64,000 nucleotides of DNA from Paenibacillus sp. Root444D2 (GCF_001426375.1 NZ_LMEO01000050.1:811178-875177), one strand, 5' to 3'. Numbered from the stretch's first letter, positions 43,738-52,712 are shown. A program made the numbers and translations. Notes: generated from the letters alone by a model not told the origin.

Positions 43738-45063
43738 ATGAATATGTATCTATTAATGGTTACATTATTAGCGATTGTGATTGTTATTTTAGGAGTAGCC
43801 TGGTGGAAATGGCATGCGTTTATTAGTTTAACCGTTGCCAGTTTGTTCTTAGCGATTATGGCTGGGTTATCCATGGATAAAATCGTGGGTGCCTATGAAA
43901 CCGGAGTTGGAAACGTTTTAGGCCATTTAGTTGGCATATTGGCGCTAGGTACGATTTTGGGGAAAATGATGTCAGATTCAGGCGCAGGCACACAAGTCGC
44001 CAATTTCTTTATACGAGTTTTTGGTGAAAAAAGATTGCCTTGGGCCATGCTGCTCTCCGGTTTTATTATAGGGATCCCTGTATTTTTTGATGTAGGGATT
44101 GTCATGCTGCTGCCTTTGGTTATTTCCATTCACAAATCAACGAAACAAAATATTTTGTTAATCGGCCTGCCTGTCATCGCCGGATTATCTATTGTCCACG
44201 GTCTTGTACCACCGCATCCTGGTGCTATGACGGCCATCGGCATCTATAAAGCTGATATCGGAAAAGTATTAATCTACTCTCTCATCATTGCGATCCCAGC
44301 TGCGGTCATTGCAGGTCCTTTGTTTGCTAAATGGGTTCATAAACGTGTAATTCCAGAGAATGAACCCGTGCTGCTCAGCGCAAGCACAGAGCCTGAGAAA
44401 CTGCCAGGAGCCGGCATTTCGTTTTTCATTATTTTATTGCCTGTCTTATTGATGGTCTTGTCGGTTGTTGCACCCTATCTATCACTGCCAGTCGGATTTA
44501 TGAAATTCCTAGTCTTCATTGGGAATTCGGTTATTGCGCTTCTAATCTCATGTTTTGCTGCCTTCTACTTCTTAGGCATCCGCCAAGGAATGAATAAAAA
44601 CTATATCAGCAAGCTATCCCATGAATGCCTATTACCTGTAGGTTCGATTATTTTAATTATCGGTGCTGGCGGCGGGTTTAAACAGATCCTTATCGCGAGC
44701 GGCGTCGGTACATCCATTGCTCAGATGGCCGAGAATATCTCCCTTTCTCCTATTGTTCTAGCTTTCATGGTTGCTGGATTAATCCGAGTCGCAACAGGTT
44801 CGGCAACCGTCGCATTAACGACTGCGGCTGGTATCGTTTCGCCGATTGTTGAGCACATGTCAGGCGTGAATTTGGAGCTTCTCGTAATCGCCACGGGCGC
44901 TGGGTCGCTCATGCTCTCTCACGTCAATGACGCCGGCTTCTGGATGGTCAAAGAATATCTCGGGTTAACAGTCAAAGAAACGTTTAAAACATGGACGGTA
45001 CTCGAGACACTGCTCTCGTTTATTGCCTTTGGAACCGTGCTTATCGTCGATATGTTCGTATAA
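43738..45063 (+). CDS. GntP-family gluconate-type permease
   Basis: A 441-residue H+ symporter of the GntP family with about 12-14 helices. Typical blocks include GIPVFFDVGIVMLLPL, VHGLVPPHPGAM, IRVATGSATVALTTAAG and HVNDAGFWMVKEY. Family members import gluconate and related aldonates. As the only transporter in the operon it should bring in the substrate unphosphorylated. It has its own ribosome binding site (AGAAGAGGG) and a cre-like site upstream. Confidence 0.88.
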   Translation: MNMYLLMVTLLAIVIVILGVAWWKWHAFISLTVASLFLAIMAGLSMDKIVGAYETGVGNVLGHLVGILALGTILGKMMSDSGAGTQVANFFIRVFGEKRLPWAMLLSGFIIGIPVFFDVGIVMLLPLVISIHKSTKQNILLIGLPVIAGLSIVHGLVPPHPGAMTAIGIYKADIGKVLIYSLIIAIPAAVIAGPLFAKWVHKRVIPENEPVLLSASTEPEKLPGAGISFFIILLPVLLMVLSVVAPYLSLPVGFMKFLVFIGNSVIALLISCFAAFYFLGIRQGMNKNYISKLSHECLLPVGSIILIIGAGGGFKQILIASGVGTSIAQMAENISLSPIVLAFMVAGLIRVATGSATVALTTAAGIVSPIVEHMSGVNLELLVIATGAGSLMLSHVNDAGFWMVKEYLGLTVKETFKTWTVLETLLSFIAFGTVLIVDMFV

Positions 45064-45072
45064 TTAACGCAA

Positions 45073-45108
45073 AAAAGACAGCCCCGAGAGATACGGGAAC
45101 TGTCTTTT
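45073..45108 (+). terminator. Terminator of the sugar-acid operon
   Basis: AAAAGACAG pairs with CTGTCTTTT around an inner CCG/CGG stem, followed by TTGTT. Confidence 0.8.
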
Positions 45109-45156
45109 GTTGTTTGTGCTATGACACTCTATTTATAAGTGGGAAGTCCCAGTTTC

Positions 45157-45354
45157 TTATAATTTGGTGACGTTAGCTGCTTGAGGACCACGGTTGCCTT
45201 GAGTAATATCAAACTCAACGGATTGGCCTTCTTCTAATGTTTTGAATCCTTCGCCCTGAATTGCGGAGAAGTGAACGAATACATCGTCGCCTCCATCAAC
45301 AGAAATGAAACCGTAGCCTTTTTCTGCGTTAAACCATTTAACTGTACCCTTCAA
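45157..45354 (-). CDS. Cold shock protein, CspA family
   Basis: A 65-residue OB-fold RNA chaperone with RNP1 KGYGFISV and RNP2 DVFVHFSAI. It binds single-stranded RNA and DNA and resolves structure, in the cold and in normal growth. AGGAGGTTG precedes the ATG. The leader is only about 40 nt, unlike the long cold-responsive leaders of E. coli cspA, so regulation probably differs. Confidence 0.95.
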   Translation of the reverse strand: MKGTVKWFNAEKGYGFISVDGGDDVFVHFSAIQGEGFKTLEEGQSVEFDITQGNRGPQAANVTKL

Positions 45355-45399
45355 ATGAACAACCTCCTAAAAATATCGCCATCTATGACGAATAAGGAA

Positions 45400-45428
45400 A
45401 TTATACCATTATCAAGGTGATAAATCAA
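45400..45428 (-). promoter_or_regulatory. Promoter of the cold shock gene
   Basis: On the minus strand TTGATT (45423-45428) and TATAAT (45400-45405) are 17 bp apart, and TG upstream makes the -10 extended. Confidence 0.8.
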
Positions 45429-45481
45429 CGAAAAAAACGGTGTGGATAAGCTAATATTTGTTGATGTACCAACGTTTTCCA

Positions 45482-46198
45482 CTATGCAGAGGGGTGTTTA
45501 AATATGCATAAATATTGATGAGAATTCGGCAAAAAAGGCAGACCGGCTTCCCTTTTTTGGACCAAATATCCTTCATTTGTGAGCTCATTAATTAATTCTG
45601 ATAGCTTGCTATATTCGGCTTGCCGAAAATTTAATAACGGATAAATACGCACTTCGCCGCCAAGCTTACAGACACGAAGCAGTTCCTTAACAGCTGCCCG
45701 ATGAAAAGCGTAGTCGAATTGTTCTTCATATAGAAAGAGAAAATGACTGCATAAAACAAGGTCAAAGCTCGCTTCTGCTAATGGAAGTGAAGGAAGACAA
45801 GCAGCATGATATCTAGAGGTCGCATCCTTACTCGAAAAATCATTTAAAAACTGCTTGAGGCCTTTGACTCTTCCAGCTTTGTGTTTGTCAACAGAACCAT
45901 AATACGTCCAATCATACACATCTACTAATTTTTCCATTTTGGCTGCAACAATCTCAATCTCTTGCAAACCATGCTCAGCGATCGCCTCAGTAGATTTCTC
46001 ATACAAAGGATCAACCGCTTCTGACAATATACCTAGCTGCCGCGTTTCTGCCGTAAACGAGGACGCACCGCCGGCAACATCTAAGACTCGCTTACCCATT
46101 AAATTATCCGTCTGTAACATAAACATTTTCTCATATTCTGCGTACGATCTTGAGGTCATCGCAACCCCTACTTGCTCATAAACACGCTTTTGTTCCAT
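45482..46198 (-). CDS. Class I SAM-dependent methyltransferase
   Basis: A 238-residue protein with the SAM motif VLDVAGGASSFTAE near residue 38 and FDLVLCSHFLFLYEEQFD as the post-motif. The fold is that of small-molecule methyltransferases, but the substrate is unknown. ATG 46198 has GAGGAG at 8 bp; earlier in-frame starts have poorer spacing. Single gene. Confidence 0.78.
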   Translation of the reverse strand: MEQKRVYEQVGVAMTSRSYAEYEKMFMLQTDNLMGKRVLDVAGGASSFTAETRQLGILSEAVDPLYEKSTEAIAEHGLQEIEIVAAKMEKLVDVYDWTYYGSVDKHKAGRVKGLKQFLNDFSSKDATSRYHAACLPSLPLAEASFDLVLCSHFLFLYEEQFDYAFHRAAVKELLRVCKLGGEVRIYPLLNFRQAEYSKLSELINELTNEGYLVQKREAGLPFLPNSHQYLCIFKHPSA

Positions 46199-46398
46199 GC
46201 TCATCTCTCCTCTGCTCGACTCTTTGGCCTTGCCTAACTGCCTCATAACCCATTCCCTATGGAAAGGATTAGGAGGATTTTATCATGGGACCGTGATTGG
46301 AGGCAACAAGAAATTGACAGCGGCTTGTTTGGAAATCGCCTCTTTTTGTGGTACGATTACTTATATCTTTGAGCTCAATGCAGAAACGAGGAAAACAA

Positions 46399-46644
46399 GT
46401 GTCAAATCAACCTTTTAAGAAACATGTTATTTACAAAAAAGATAAATGGAACATGCTGAATGTCGAGGTACAAGGCAGTAAAATCGTACTAACTGAAATA
46501 ACCGATCAATGGGGCGAAGAGTGCCACACCTTCATCGGACGACCAGCTATGCTACACTGGGCTAACGAGCGGTTTGCCAAAGACAAATTCGAAGGCACAG
46601 ATGAAGAATGGCAAGCCATTATGGATGCTTTCAAGGAAGTTTAA
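46399..46644 (+). CDS. Small protein of unknown function
   Basis: An 81-residue soluble protein with alternating beta-like segments (MLNVEVQGSKIVLTEITDQW) and an acidic helical end (FEGTDEEWQAIMDAF). GTG 46399 has GAGGAAAA upstream; a longer in-frame version lacks a site. I do not recognise a family. It sits between a methyltransferase on the other strand and the manganese riboswitch. Confidence 0.65.
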   Translation: MSNQPFKKHVIYKKDKWNMLNVEVQGSKIVLTEITDQWGEECHTFIGRPAMLHWANERFAKDKFEGTDEEWQAIMDAFKEV

Positions 46645-46662
46645 TTCTTTGGTCCAAATGCC

Positions 46663-46691
46663 TTGACTTTCACATCCACCCTTCTTATAAT
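46663..46691 (+). promoter_or_regulatory. Promoter of the manganese riboswitch transcript
   Basis: TTGACT (46663-46668) and TATAAT (46686-46691) are 17 bp apart. Transcription would start near 46698, just before the aptamer. Confidence 0.85.
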
Positions 46692-46715
46692 TAACTTATA
46701 AGTTCATACGTTTTA

Positions 46716-46841
46716 CTCCAAAGGGGAGTAGCTGATACAGTAAAGTCGTCAATTCGGATCCTCATCAGGTCCCGGCTTTATTGGCAACGACAATCGTTGT
46801 TAGCAAGACCTTTGCCATGTTTATTGGTGAAGGTCTTTTTT
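46716..46841 (+). promoter_or_regulatory. yybP-ykoY manganese riboswitch
   Basis: The leader carries conserved yybP-ykoY elements: AAAGGGGAGTAGC at the 5' side, AGTCGTCAATTCGG, CCCGGCTTT and GGCAACGACA. AAGACCTTTGCC then forms a terminator with GGTGAAGGTCTT and a T-run (46805-46841). Mn2+ binding in this class normally prevents termination and turns on manganese efflux or TerC-like genes, which fits the downstream gene. Confidence 0.92.
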
Positions 46842-46848
46842 GATGAAT

Positions 46849-46889
46849 TAGAGCCTTCACCGGTCACCGGTGCTAGGCTCTATTTTTTT
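46849..46889 (+). terminator. Second terminator between riboswitch and TerC gene
   Basis: TAGAGCC pairs with GGCTCTA, and inside it CACCGGT pairs with ACCGGTG; seven T follow. It is independent of the riboswitch terminator at 46805-46841 and lies only 30 bp before the start codon. Confidence 0.85.
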
Positions 46890-46918
46890 CAAAAATCGGC
46901 TAAAGGGAGTGTTCGCTC

Positions 46919-47755
46919 ATGGATTGGTTATCAACAGGTTTCTTCGTCTCACTGCTCAGCATTATTCTCATTGATCTGGTACTTGCGGGAGATAACGCGA
47001 TCGTTATCGGTATGGCTGCTCGTAATTTGAAAAAAGAAACACAAAAACAAGTCATCCTCCTGGGTACGATTGGCGCCATCGTCATTCGTGCTCTAGCAAC
47101 AATGGCTGTTGTTACTCTTCTGAAAATTCCTGGTCTTCTACTGGCTGGCGGTATTCTTCTCCTCTGGATTTCGTATAAACTGCTTAGTGAAAAGAAGAAT
47201 CACGGAGACATTAAGGCCAAAGACGGCATCTGGGCTGCCATTCGAACGATTATCGTGGCTGATGCCGTGATGGGTCTCGATAATGTCATTGCTGTAGCTG
47301 GCGCTGCTCACGGTAACTTCATACTCGTCATTATAGGGCTTCTGGTAAGTGTGCCTATAGTTGTTTGGGGCAGTACGCTGTTCATCAAATGGATTGAGAA
47401 GTATCCGTCGATCCTATACATCGGTGCAGGAGTTCTCGTATTAACAGCTGGTAAAATGATTACTGGCGAGAAGTTCCTTGCCCCTTACTTCAACTCAAAT
47501 CCGCTTGGCAAATGGCTGTTCATTGGTTTACTCATCGTAGTTGTTCTTGCAGCAGGCAAATGGTCGAAAATGATTGGTTACCAGGTCGAAGTTGGGGACA
47601 GCGGTCAGCTTACACTTCCTAAGGAATTAAGCGATGAAGCACAGATTGCTGCTGAAGATCGTTTTACCGTCAAAATGGATTCTCGCGGCAAGTTCATACT
47701 GGTCAAAGCGGAGGATGATGAAAATCCGGATGAAACGATGCAGCATGCTGGCTGA
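46919..47755 (+). CDS. TerC-family membrane protein (YkoY-like)
   Basis: A 278-residue protein with seven helices. The TerC motifs are LVLAGDNAIVIGMAARNL and ADAVMGLDNVIAVAGAAHGN, whose acidic residues probably bind metal. Family members protect against excess manganese and help metalate secreted proteins. The C-terminal 65 residues (about 214-278) form a soluble domain with VEVGDSGQLTLPKEL and DSRGKFILVKAE, reminiscent of an AbrB-like beta fold. ATG 46919 has AAAGGGAG upstream. Control is by the manganese riboswitch. Confidence 0.87.
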   Translation: MDWLSTGFFVSLLSIILIDLVLAGDNAIVIGMAARNLKKETQKQVILLGTIGAIVIRALATMAVVTLLKIPGLLLAGGILLLWISYKLLSEKKNHGDIKAKDGIWAAIRTIIVADAVMGLDNVIAVAGAAHGNFILVIIGLLVSVPIVVWGSTLFIKWIEKYPSILYIGAGVLVLTAGKMITGEKFLAPYFNSNPLGKWLFIGLLIVVVLAAGKWSKMIGYQVEVGDSGQLTLPKELSDEAQIAAEDRFTVKMDSRGKFILVKAEDDENPDETMQHAG

Positions 47756-47843
47756 AAAAGGAGTTTTGATTCGCACAGCGAAAGTTACTATCATGCGTTA
47801 GTTAGCAAGCGTCATACTCTATAGGGATAAGGATGATTCAACA

Positions 47844-48026
47844 ATGAACAATTCCGGATCTATTATTACATTTGTACTCGTATCCTTCTGCCTAGCCATC
47901 ATTTTGATTATGAAAAAAGACAGCCTTCCGGCACAAATGAAACGCTACCTAGCATTGCTGGCGATTGTCATGGTCTCGTTATCGTTTGTACTCATCTTAA
48001 TTAGCTTCTTTGGAGCCGGAAAGTAA
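47844..48026 (+). CDS. Small two-helix membrane protein
   Basis: A 60-residue protein with two hydrophobic helices (about 8-24 and 36-55) separated by a basic loop (KKDSLPAQMKRY). AAGGATG lies upstream of the ATG. I do not recognise a family. It is 89 bp after the TerC gene and in the same direction, so it might share the transcript. Confidence 0.6.
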   Translation: MNNSGSIITFVLVSFCLAIILIMKKDSLPAQMKRYLALLAIVMVSLSFVLILISFFGAGK

Positions 48027-48274
48027 ATTTACTTCCTTCCAGCTTTTTCATATAATCATAAATGAATGGGTTAACGGTCATACTAGGTGAAAACCATGTT
48101 ATGGGATTTTATCAAGCACATCCCATGTGGGAATACGCCGGGAGCGTGACCGTAATGCGCTGGATCTATGTGACTGCGGCAATGGGACTTCTTCTAAGCT
48201 CGATCCCAGCAGCCGAATTACATGCCAAAGATAACCGATTACCCCAATCTCAAAACAAGGACAGGAGGGCTCCG

Positions 48275-50065
48275 ATGACTCAAATATTGGAACGCAAGCA
48301 AGTACCGGCCGAGCACCGATGGAATCTAGAGGATTTATTTGCCGATCAGAAGGCTTGGGAACAGGAATTTCAGAATGTGAAAAACTCGCTTGGCAAAATC
48401 AGCGCCTTCCAAGGAAAACTAAGCGATCCCGCTACGGTAAAGCAGTGTTTCCAGTTGGAAGATGAAGTCTCTGTGAAAACAGAAAGACTGTATGTTTATG
48501 CCAACATGAAGCACCATGAAGATACAGCAGAACCAACCTACCAGGCCTTATCTGATAAAGCAAAAAAAATTAGTGTCGAAGTAGGAGAAGCACTCTCCTT
48601 TGTTTCACCAGAAATTCTTAGTTTATCGGATGAAAAGCTTAAGCAGCTGGTGGAAGATCCTTCTTTATCTTTCTACAAGGACACACTCGAAGAAATGATT
48701 CGCCAGAAGCCGCATACGCTATCCAAGGATCAAGAAGCCCTGCTTGCTCAAGCGGGTAACATGGCCGGAGCGCCGAGCACCATCTTCGGTATGCTCAACA
48801 ATGCCGACTTGAAATTCCCAAAAATTAAGAACGAAAAAGGCGAAGAAGTCGAACTTACTCATGGGAGCTACATTCAATTCCTAGAGAGCCGCAACGCCGA
48901 AGTTCGAAAAAACGCCTTCCATGCTGTCTACGAAACTTATCGCAACAATAAAAATACAATCGGCGCAACGCTTAGCGCGAATATTAACAAGAATATCTTC
49001 TATGCTAAGGCTCGTCACTACCCTTCCGTTCTTGAATCAACCCTGTTTGGGGACAATATCAAGAAAGAAGTGTATACGAACTTAATTTCCACGATTCACG
49101 ATTCTTTGCCGCAGCTGCAGCGTTATCTGAAGCTACGCAAGAAGCTGCTTAAAGTCGATGAATTACATATGTACGACCTTTTTGCCCCGCTGGTTGAAGA
49201 GTTCAAGATGGACATCACCTACCAGCAAGCCAAAGAAGAAATCAAGAAAAGCTTAGCCCCATTGGGTGAAAACTACTTAAAAATTCTTCAAGACGGCTTT
49301 GATAACCACTGGATTGATGTATATGAGAACAAAAATAAGCGAAACGGCGCTTATAGCTGGGGTGCTTATGGCACACATCCTTACGTGCTTCTGAATCATA
49401 AGGACAACTTGAACAGTATGTTCACATTGACACACGAAATGGGTCACGCCATTCATTCGTATTTGTCTGATGAGAACCAAGAGTACCGCTATGCGCAGTA
49501 TACGATTTTCCTTGCAGAAGTCGCTTCTACGCTTAATGAGGCACTGCTCATGGACTATTTATTGAAACGCGTAACGGATCCGAAAGAAAAACTATATCTG
49601 CTTACTTACTACGCGGATCAGTTCCGGACAACAGTATTCCGTCAGACGATGTTTGCCGAATTCGAAATGATTACGCATGAAAGATCAGAAAGTGGAGATT
49701 CCCTGACACCGCAGGAATTCAGCGAAATCTACTATGGCTTGAATAAACTGTATCACGGGAATGCCATGGTCGTGGATCAGGATATCGAGATGGAATGGGC
49801 TCGAATTCCTCACTTCTACAACAGTTTCTATGTGTACAAATATGCAACGGGCTTCTCGGCAGCAACCAGCTTTGCGAAACAAATTCTGGATGAAGGCCAG
49901 CCAGCCGTAGACCGTTATTTGGGCTTCTTAAAAAGCGGCGGCAGCGACTACTCGCTGAACATCTTGAAAAAGGCCGGTGTAGACATGTCCACACCAGAAC
50001 CAATCAAGCAAGCAATGAGTGTCTTCAGCTCCCTACTTGATCAAATGGAAGAGTTAACTAAGTAA
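48275..50065 (+). CDS. pepF: Oligoendopeptidase F (M3 family)
   Basis: A 596-residue zinc metallopeptidase that cleaves medium-length peptides. The zinc site is HEMGH in THEMGHAIHSYL, with the third ligand Glu in FLAEVASTLNEALL. ATG 48275 has AGGAGGG at 5 bp and gives the standard cytosolic PepF start (MTQILERKQVPAEHRWNLEDLF). The frame is open to 48062, and the extra 71 residues include a signal-peptide-like stretch (see findings). A perfect palindromic terminator follows. Confidence 0.92.
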   Translation: MTQILERKQVPAEHRWNLEDLFADQKAWEQEFQNVKNSLGKISAFQGKLSDPATVKQCFQLEDEVSVKTERLYVYANMKHHEDTAEPTYQALSDKAKKISVEVGEALSFVSPEILSLSDEKLKQLVEDPSLSFYKDTLEEMIRQKPHTLSKDQEALLAQAGNMAGAPSTIFGMLNNADLKFPKIKNEKGEEVELTHGSYIQFLESRNAEVRKNAFHAVYETYRNNKNTIGATLSANINKNIFYAKARHYPSVLESTLFGDNIKKEVYTNLISTIHDSLPQLQRYLKLRKKLLKVDELHMYDLFAPLVEEFKMDITYQQAKEEIKKSLAPLGENYLKILQDGFDNHWIDVYENKNKRNGAYSWGAYGTHPYVLLNHKDNLNSMFTLTHEMGHAIHSYLSDENQEYRYAQYTIFLAEVASTLNEALLMDYLLKRVTDPKEKLYLLTYYADQFRTTVFRQTMFAEFEMITHERSESGDSLTPQEFSEIYYGLNKLYHGNAMVVDQDIEMEWARIPHFYNSFYVYKYATGFSAATSFAKQILDEGQPAVDRYLGFLKSGGSDYSLNILKKAGVDMSTPEPIKQAMSVFSSLLDQMEELTK

Positions 50066-50075
50066 TTGTTCTGAT

Positions 50076-50109
50076 AAAGGTTGGAGGCGTACGCCTCCAA
50101 CCTTTTCTC
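50076..50109 (+). terminator. pepF terminator
   Basis: AAAGGTTGGAGGCGT (50076-50090) and ACGCCTCCAACCTTT (50091-50105) form a perfect 30-nt palindrome followed by T-rich sequence. Confidence 0.85.
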
Positions 50110-50130
50110 AGGTGAAAGGATGAATGATGG

Positions 50131-50448
50131 ATGAAGATGCAATGGATTCTCATATCTGCTTTAGTATTCGCTCTCATAACGGCTATCTTTGCCGTCATTA
50201 ATGTCGAACCGGTTCAAGTAAATTTCATGTTTGCTCAGACATCCACCCCCTTGATCCTTGTCATTTTAACATCCACCTTGTTAGGCGGTCTGATTGTCGG
50301 CCTCTTCGGAATGGTACGTCAGTATAAGCTGCAGCGTAAAGTTCGGCATTTGGAAAAGCAGCTTCAGGATGCCTTGTTCCCTCCAGCTCCCCCGCAGCCG
50401 GCGCATGATAAAGACCAAACCGAACCCAGCGGTTCAACGGTTCATTAA
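50131..50448 (+). CDS. LapA-domain (DUF1049) membrane protein
   Basis: A 105-residue protein with two helices (about 5-25 and 40-62), then a coiled-coil-like basic segment (QYKLQRKVRHLEKQLQDA) and a Pro-rich tail. This matches LapA/YciS-type DUF1049 proteins, which in Gram-negatives help lipopolysaccharide assembly; the Gram-positive role is unknown. GAAAGGATG is upstream. Confidence 0.8.
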   Translation: MKMQWILISALVFALITAIFAVINVEPVQVNFMFAQTSTPLILVILTSTLLGGLIVGLFGMVRQYKLQRKVRHLEKQLQDALFPPAPPQPAHDKDQTEPSGSTVH

Positions 50449-50454
50449 GCATAC

Positions 50455-50497
50455 AAAAACAACCCTACTGCACAGATTGCAGCAGGGTTGCTTTGTA
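50455..50497. terminator. Bidirectional terminator
   Basis: AAACAACCCT pairs with AGGGTTGCTTT around CTGC/GCAG. It ends the LapA-like gene and the convergent DUF92 gene. Confidence 0.8.
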
Positions 50498-50503
50498 GTT
50501 ATT

Positions 50504-51316
50504 TTAAAATATCAAAATACTTATTACTAAACACATAATGCCTCCGACTAGCGAGGATACGGCATTGACCTTATCATTTGTCATCCAGCTCATACCGCGA
50601 ATCTGTGTGGCTTTTTGGTCGCAATGAAACTGTTTCTCAATGGTTTTCCCGCAAACATTACACCGATACATCACTTGAAACGTCGCCCCGAGCCAAGAAT
50701 CAGCCAAAGAACCAAGCAAGCCAGAAACAGCACCTAGTATGATTAGCGCTGCAAGTGTTCCTACCTGATATCCGGAGTCGCCTATCTGACTGAACCACCC
50801 ACTAACCAGACCAATGAATGCTCCTCCCAGCAATGAAGCTAATAGTCCTAATCCCGTTACACCGCCCGATGTACCAGCCGGAACACGCTTGCCGTTAATA
50901 ATTGAACGCGGTGCAGATACACTCATTCCGCCTATTTCCGTAGCCCAAGTGTCTGCATTGACCGTTGCCATAACCCCTACAAATACAATCCACCAAGCTG
51001 GATCGGGCCAAACCGCATTCCCTATACATAGCAATAAACCAAGACCACCATTTGCAGCAACTTGTCCGGCATCTCGCCTTCCACCTTTGGCATAACCGCT
51101 TTCTGCTGCGGATTTGCGTTGATGCTTGAGTTTAGATAATAAGGTAGAAGATACGAAGAAGGCAATAAGTGTCCCAAACCAAGCTAAGCTTCCCAGCGCA
51201 AACATCGATGTACCGAGCAGCACAGCAGCAATCAAACCCGATAAGGATAAGGATCCCTTCCAATAGGCTGCACCTGCGATGATTAAGCTACCCGCTAAAC
51301 CCCAAATCCACTCCAC
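50504..51316 (-). CDS. DUF92 membrane protein
   Basis: A 270-residue membrane protein with about six helices, with family blocks GGRRDAGQVAANGG, NADTWATEIG and PAGTSGGVTGLG and, near the C-terminus, CNVCGK. DUF92 proteins are related to the phytol/farnesol kinase (CTP-dependent polyprenol kinase) fold, which may hint at lipid phosphorylation. GTG 51316 has AGGAG at 8 bp and is preferred over GTG 51325. Confidence 0.78.
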   Translation of the reverse strand: MEWIWGLAGSLIIAGAAYWKGSLSLSGLIAAVLLGTSMFALGSLAWFGTLIAFFVSSTLLSKLKHQRKSAAESGYAKGGRRDAGQVAANGGLGLLLCIGNAVWPDPAWWIVFVGVMATVNADTWATEIGGMSVSAPRSIINGKRVPAGTSGGVTGLGLLASLLGGAFIGLVSGWFSQIGDSGYQVGTLAALIILGAVSGLLGSLADSWLGATFQVMYRCNVCGKTIEKQFHCDQKATQIRGMSWMTNDKVNAVSSLVGGIMCLVISILIF

Positions 51317-51524
51317 ATGCAGCACTCCTATTCTTCTTCCATACCCTTTATAAACCGTTCAAAAATCTCTCTTATTGTATCATAGTCGTATTCGAGGTCA
51401 TACGTTTACAATCCTTTCGTCATGTTTGACAAATTCATCTGAATTTTTGGTTAACTCGACAAGATGCAACCAATTTCTATGAAATTTATGATAAACTTAG
51501 TTCGGTGAATGTTAGGAGGCTGAC

Positions 51525-52712
51525 ATGGAGAACGATCAATTCGATAAAACGTCCCAGTTAAAAAAAGACCTGGATCCTCAAGGAATGCTGCGTGTTATTT
51601 TTGACTATGCAGCCAAAATTGCGAACGAACGAATCCTAGACAACGTACTTATGCTGATGGCCGACATGGGACGAGAGATGATTGTCTCAGATCGCTGTAC
51701 AGTTTGGTTGCTTGATACGAACAAAAATGAGTTATGGTCCAAAGTAGCTCATGGTCTTGACGAAATTCGCATTCCTAGTACGGCTGGTCTTGTCGGCTAT
51801 GCTGTAACGAATGATAAAGCTGTATTTATTCATGACGCTTATTCGAATGAAGAGTATAAATCCTATCTCTTGAATGGGGCCCTTCGAACGGACCAACAAA
51901 CGGGTTACCGCACCAAAGCGCTCTTGGTTATTCCATTCCGAAACAGCCAAGGTGAAATTATGGGTGCTTACCAAGCCATTAATAAGCTGACGGCAAGTGA
52001 ACAATTTTCTGATAAAGACATGGAATATTTAACGTTAGCTTCCTCCTACGCGGGTAAGTCATTAGAATCTGCTTTGCTTACGAACGAGATCGAGGAAACA
52101 CAGAAGGAAATTATTTTTCGAATGGGGGAAATTGGTGAGAGCAGGTCCAAAGAAACAGGAAATCATGTAAAGCGAGTAGCGGAATATTCTTATCTCTTAG
52201 CCTTAGGCTTAGGTATGAGTCAAGAAGAAGCTGAATTATTGAAAATGGCTTCGCCCATGCATGATATCGGTAAGGTGGCTATCCCTGATAGTATCTTAAA
52301 CAAACCAGGAAATTTAACAGATGAAGAATTCAAATTGATGCAGAACCATACACGAATTGGCTATAATTTGCTCAAGAACTCCAATCGCCATATTCTGAAG
52401 ACGGCCGCTGTTGTCGCTTATGAGCATCATGAGAAATGGAACGGGCGCGGATACCCACGCGGAATCAAGGGCGAGGACATTCACATCTATGGCCGAATTA
52501 CAGCGATTGCTGACGTATTCGATGCACTCGGCAGTGAGCGTGTTTACAAAAAAGCTTGGGAGCTCGATCGCATTTTGACTTTGTTTAAAGAGGAGCAGGG
52601 CGAGCATTTTGACCCCAAAGTGGTGGATGCTTTTTTTCAGCAATTGCCGGCCATCCTTCGAGTTCGTGATCAATATTCAGATGCTGCTTTAGAGGATCCA
52701 ACAGAAGTTTAA
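51525..52712 (+). CDS. GAF/HD-GYP signalling phosphodiesterase
   Basis: A 395-residue soluble protein: a GAF sensor domain (about 25-185) followed by an HD-GYP domain (about 195-370). The HD motif reads HDIGKVAIPDSILNKPGNL and the GYP region HHEKWNGRGYP, so both metal ligands and the GYP triad are intact. HD-GYP enzymes degrade cyclic di-GMP. The window also has a c-di-GMP riboswitch at 60.6 kb. AGGAGG precedes the ATG; single gene. Confidence 0.88.
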   Translation: MENDQFDKTSQLKKDLDPQGMLRVIFDYAAKIANERILDNVLMLMADMGREMIVSDRCTVWLLDTNKNELWSKVAHGLDEIRIPSTAGLVGYAVTNDKAVFIHDAYSNEEYKSYLLNGALRTDQQTGYRTKALLVIPFRNSQGEIMGAYQAINKLTASEQFSDKDMEYLTLASSYAGKSLESALLTNEIEETQKEIIFRMGEIGESRSKETGNHVKRVAEYSYLLALGLGMSQEEAELLKMASPMHDIGKVAIPDSILNKPGNLTDEEFKLMQNHTRIGYNLLKNSNRHILKTAAVVAYEHHEKWNGRGYPRGIKGEDIHIYGRITAIADVFDALGSERVYKKAWELDRILTLFKEEQGEHFDPKVVDAFFQQLPAILRVRDQYSDAALEDPTEV

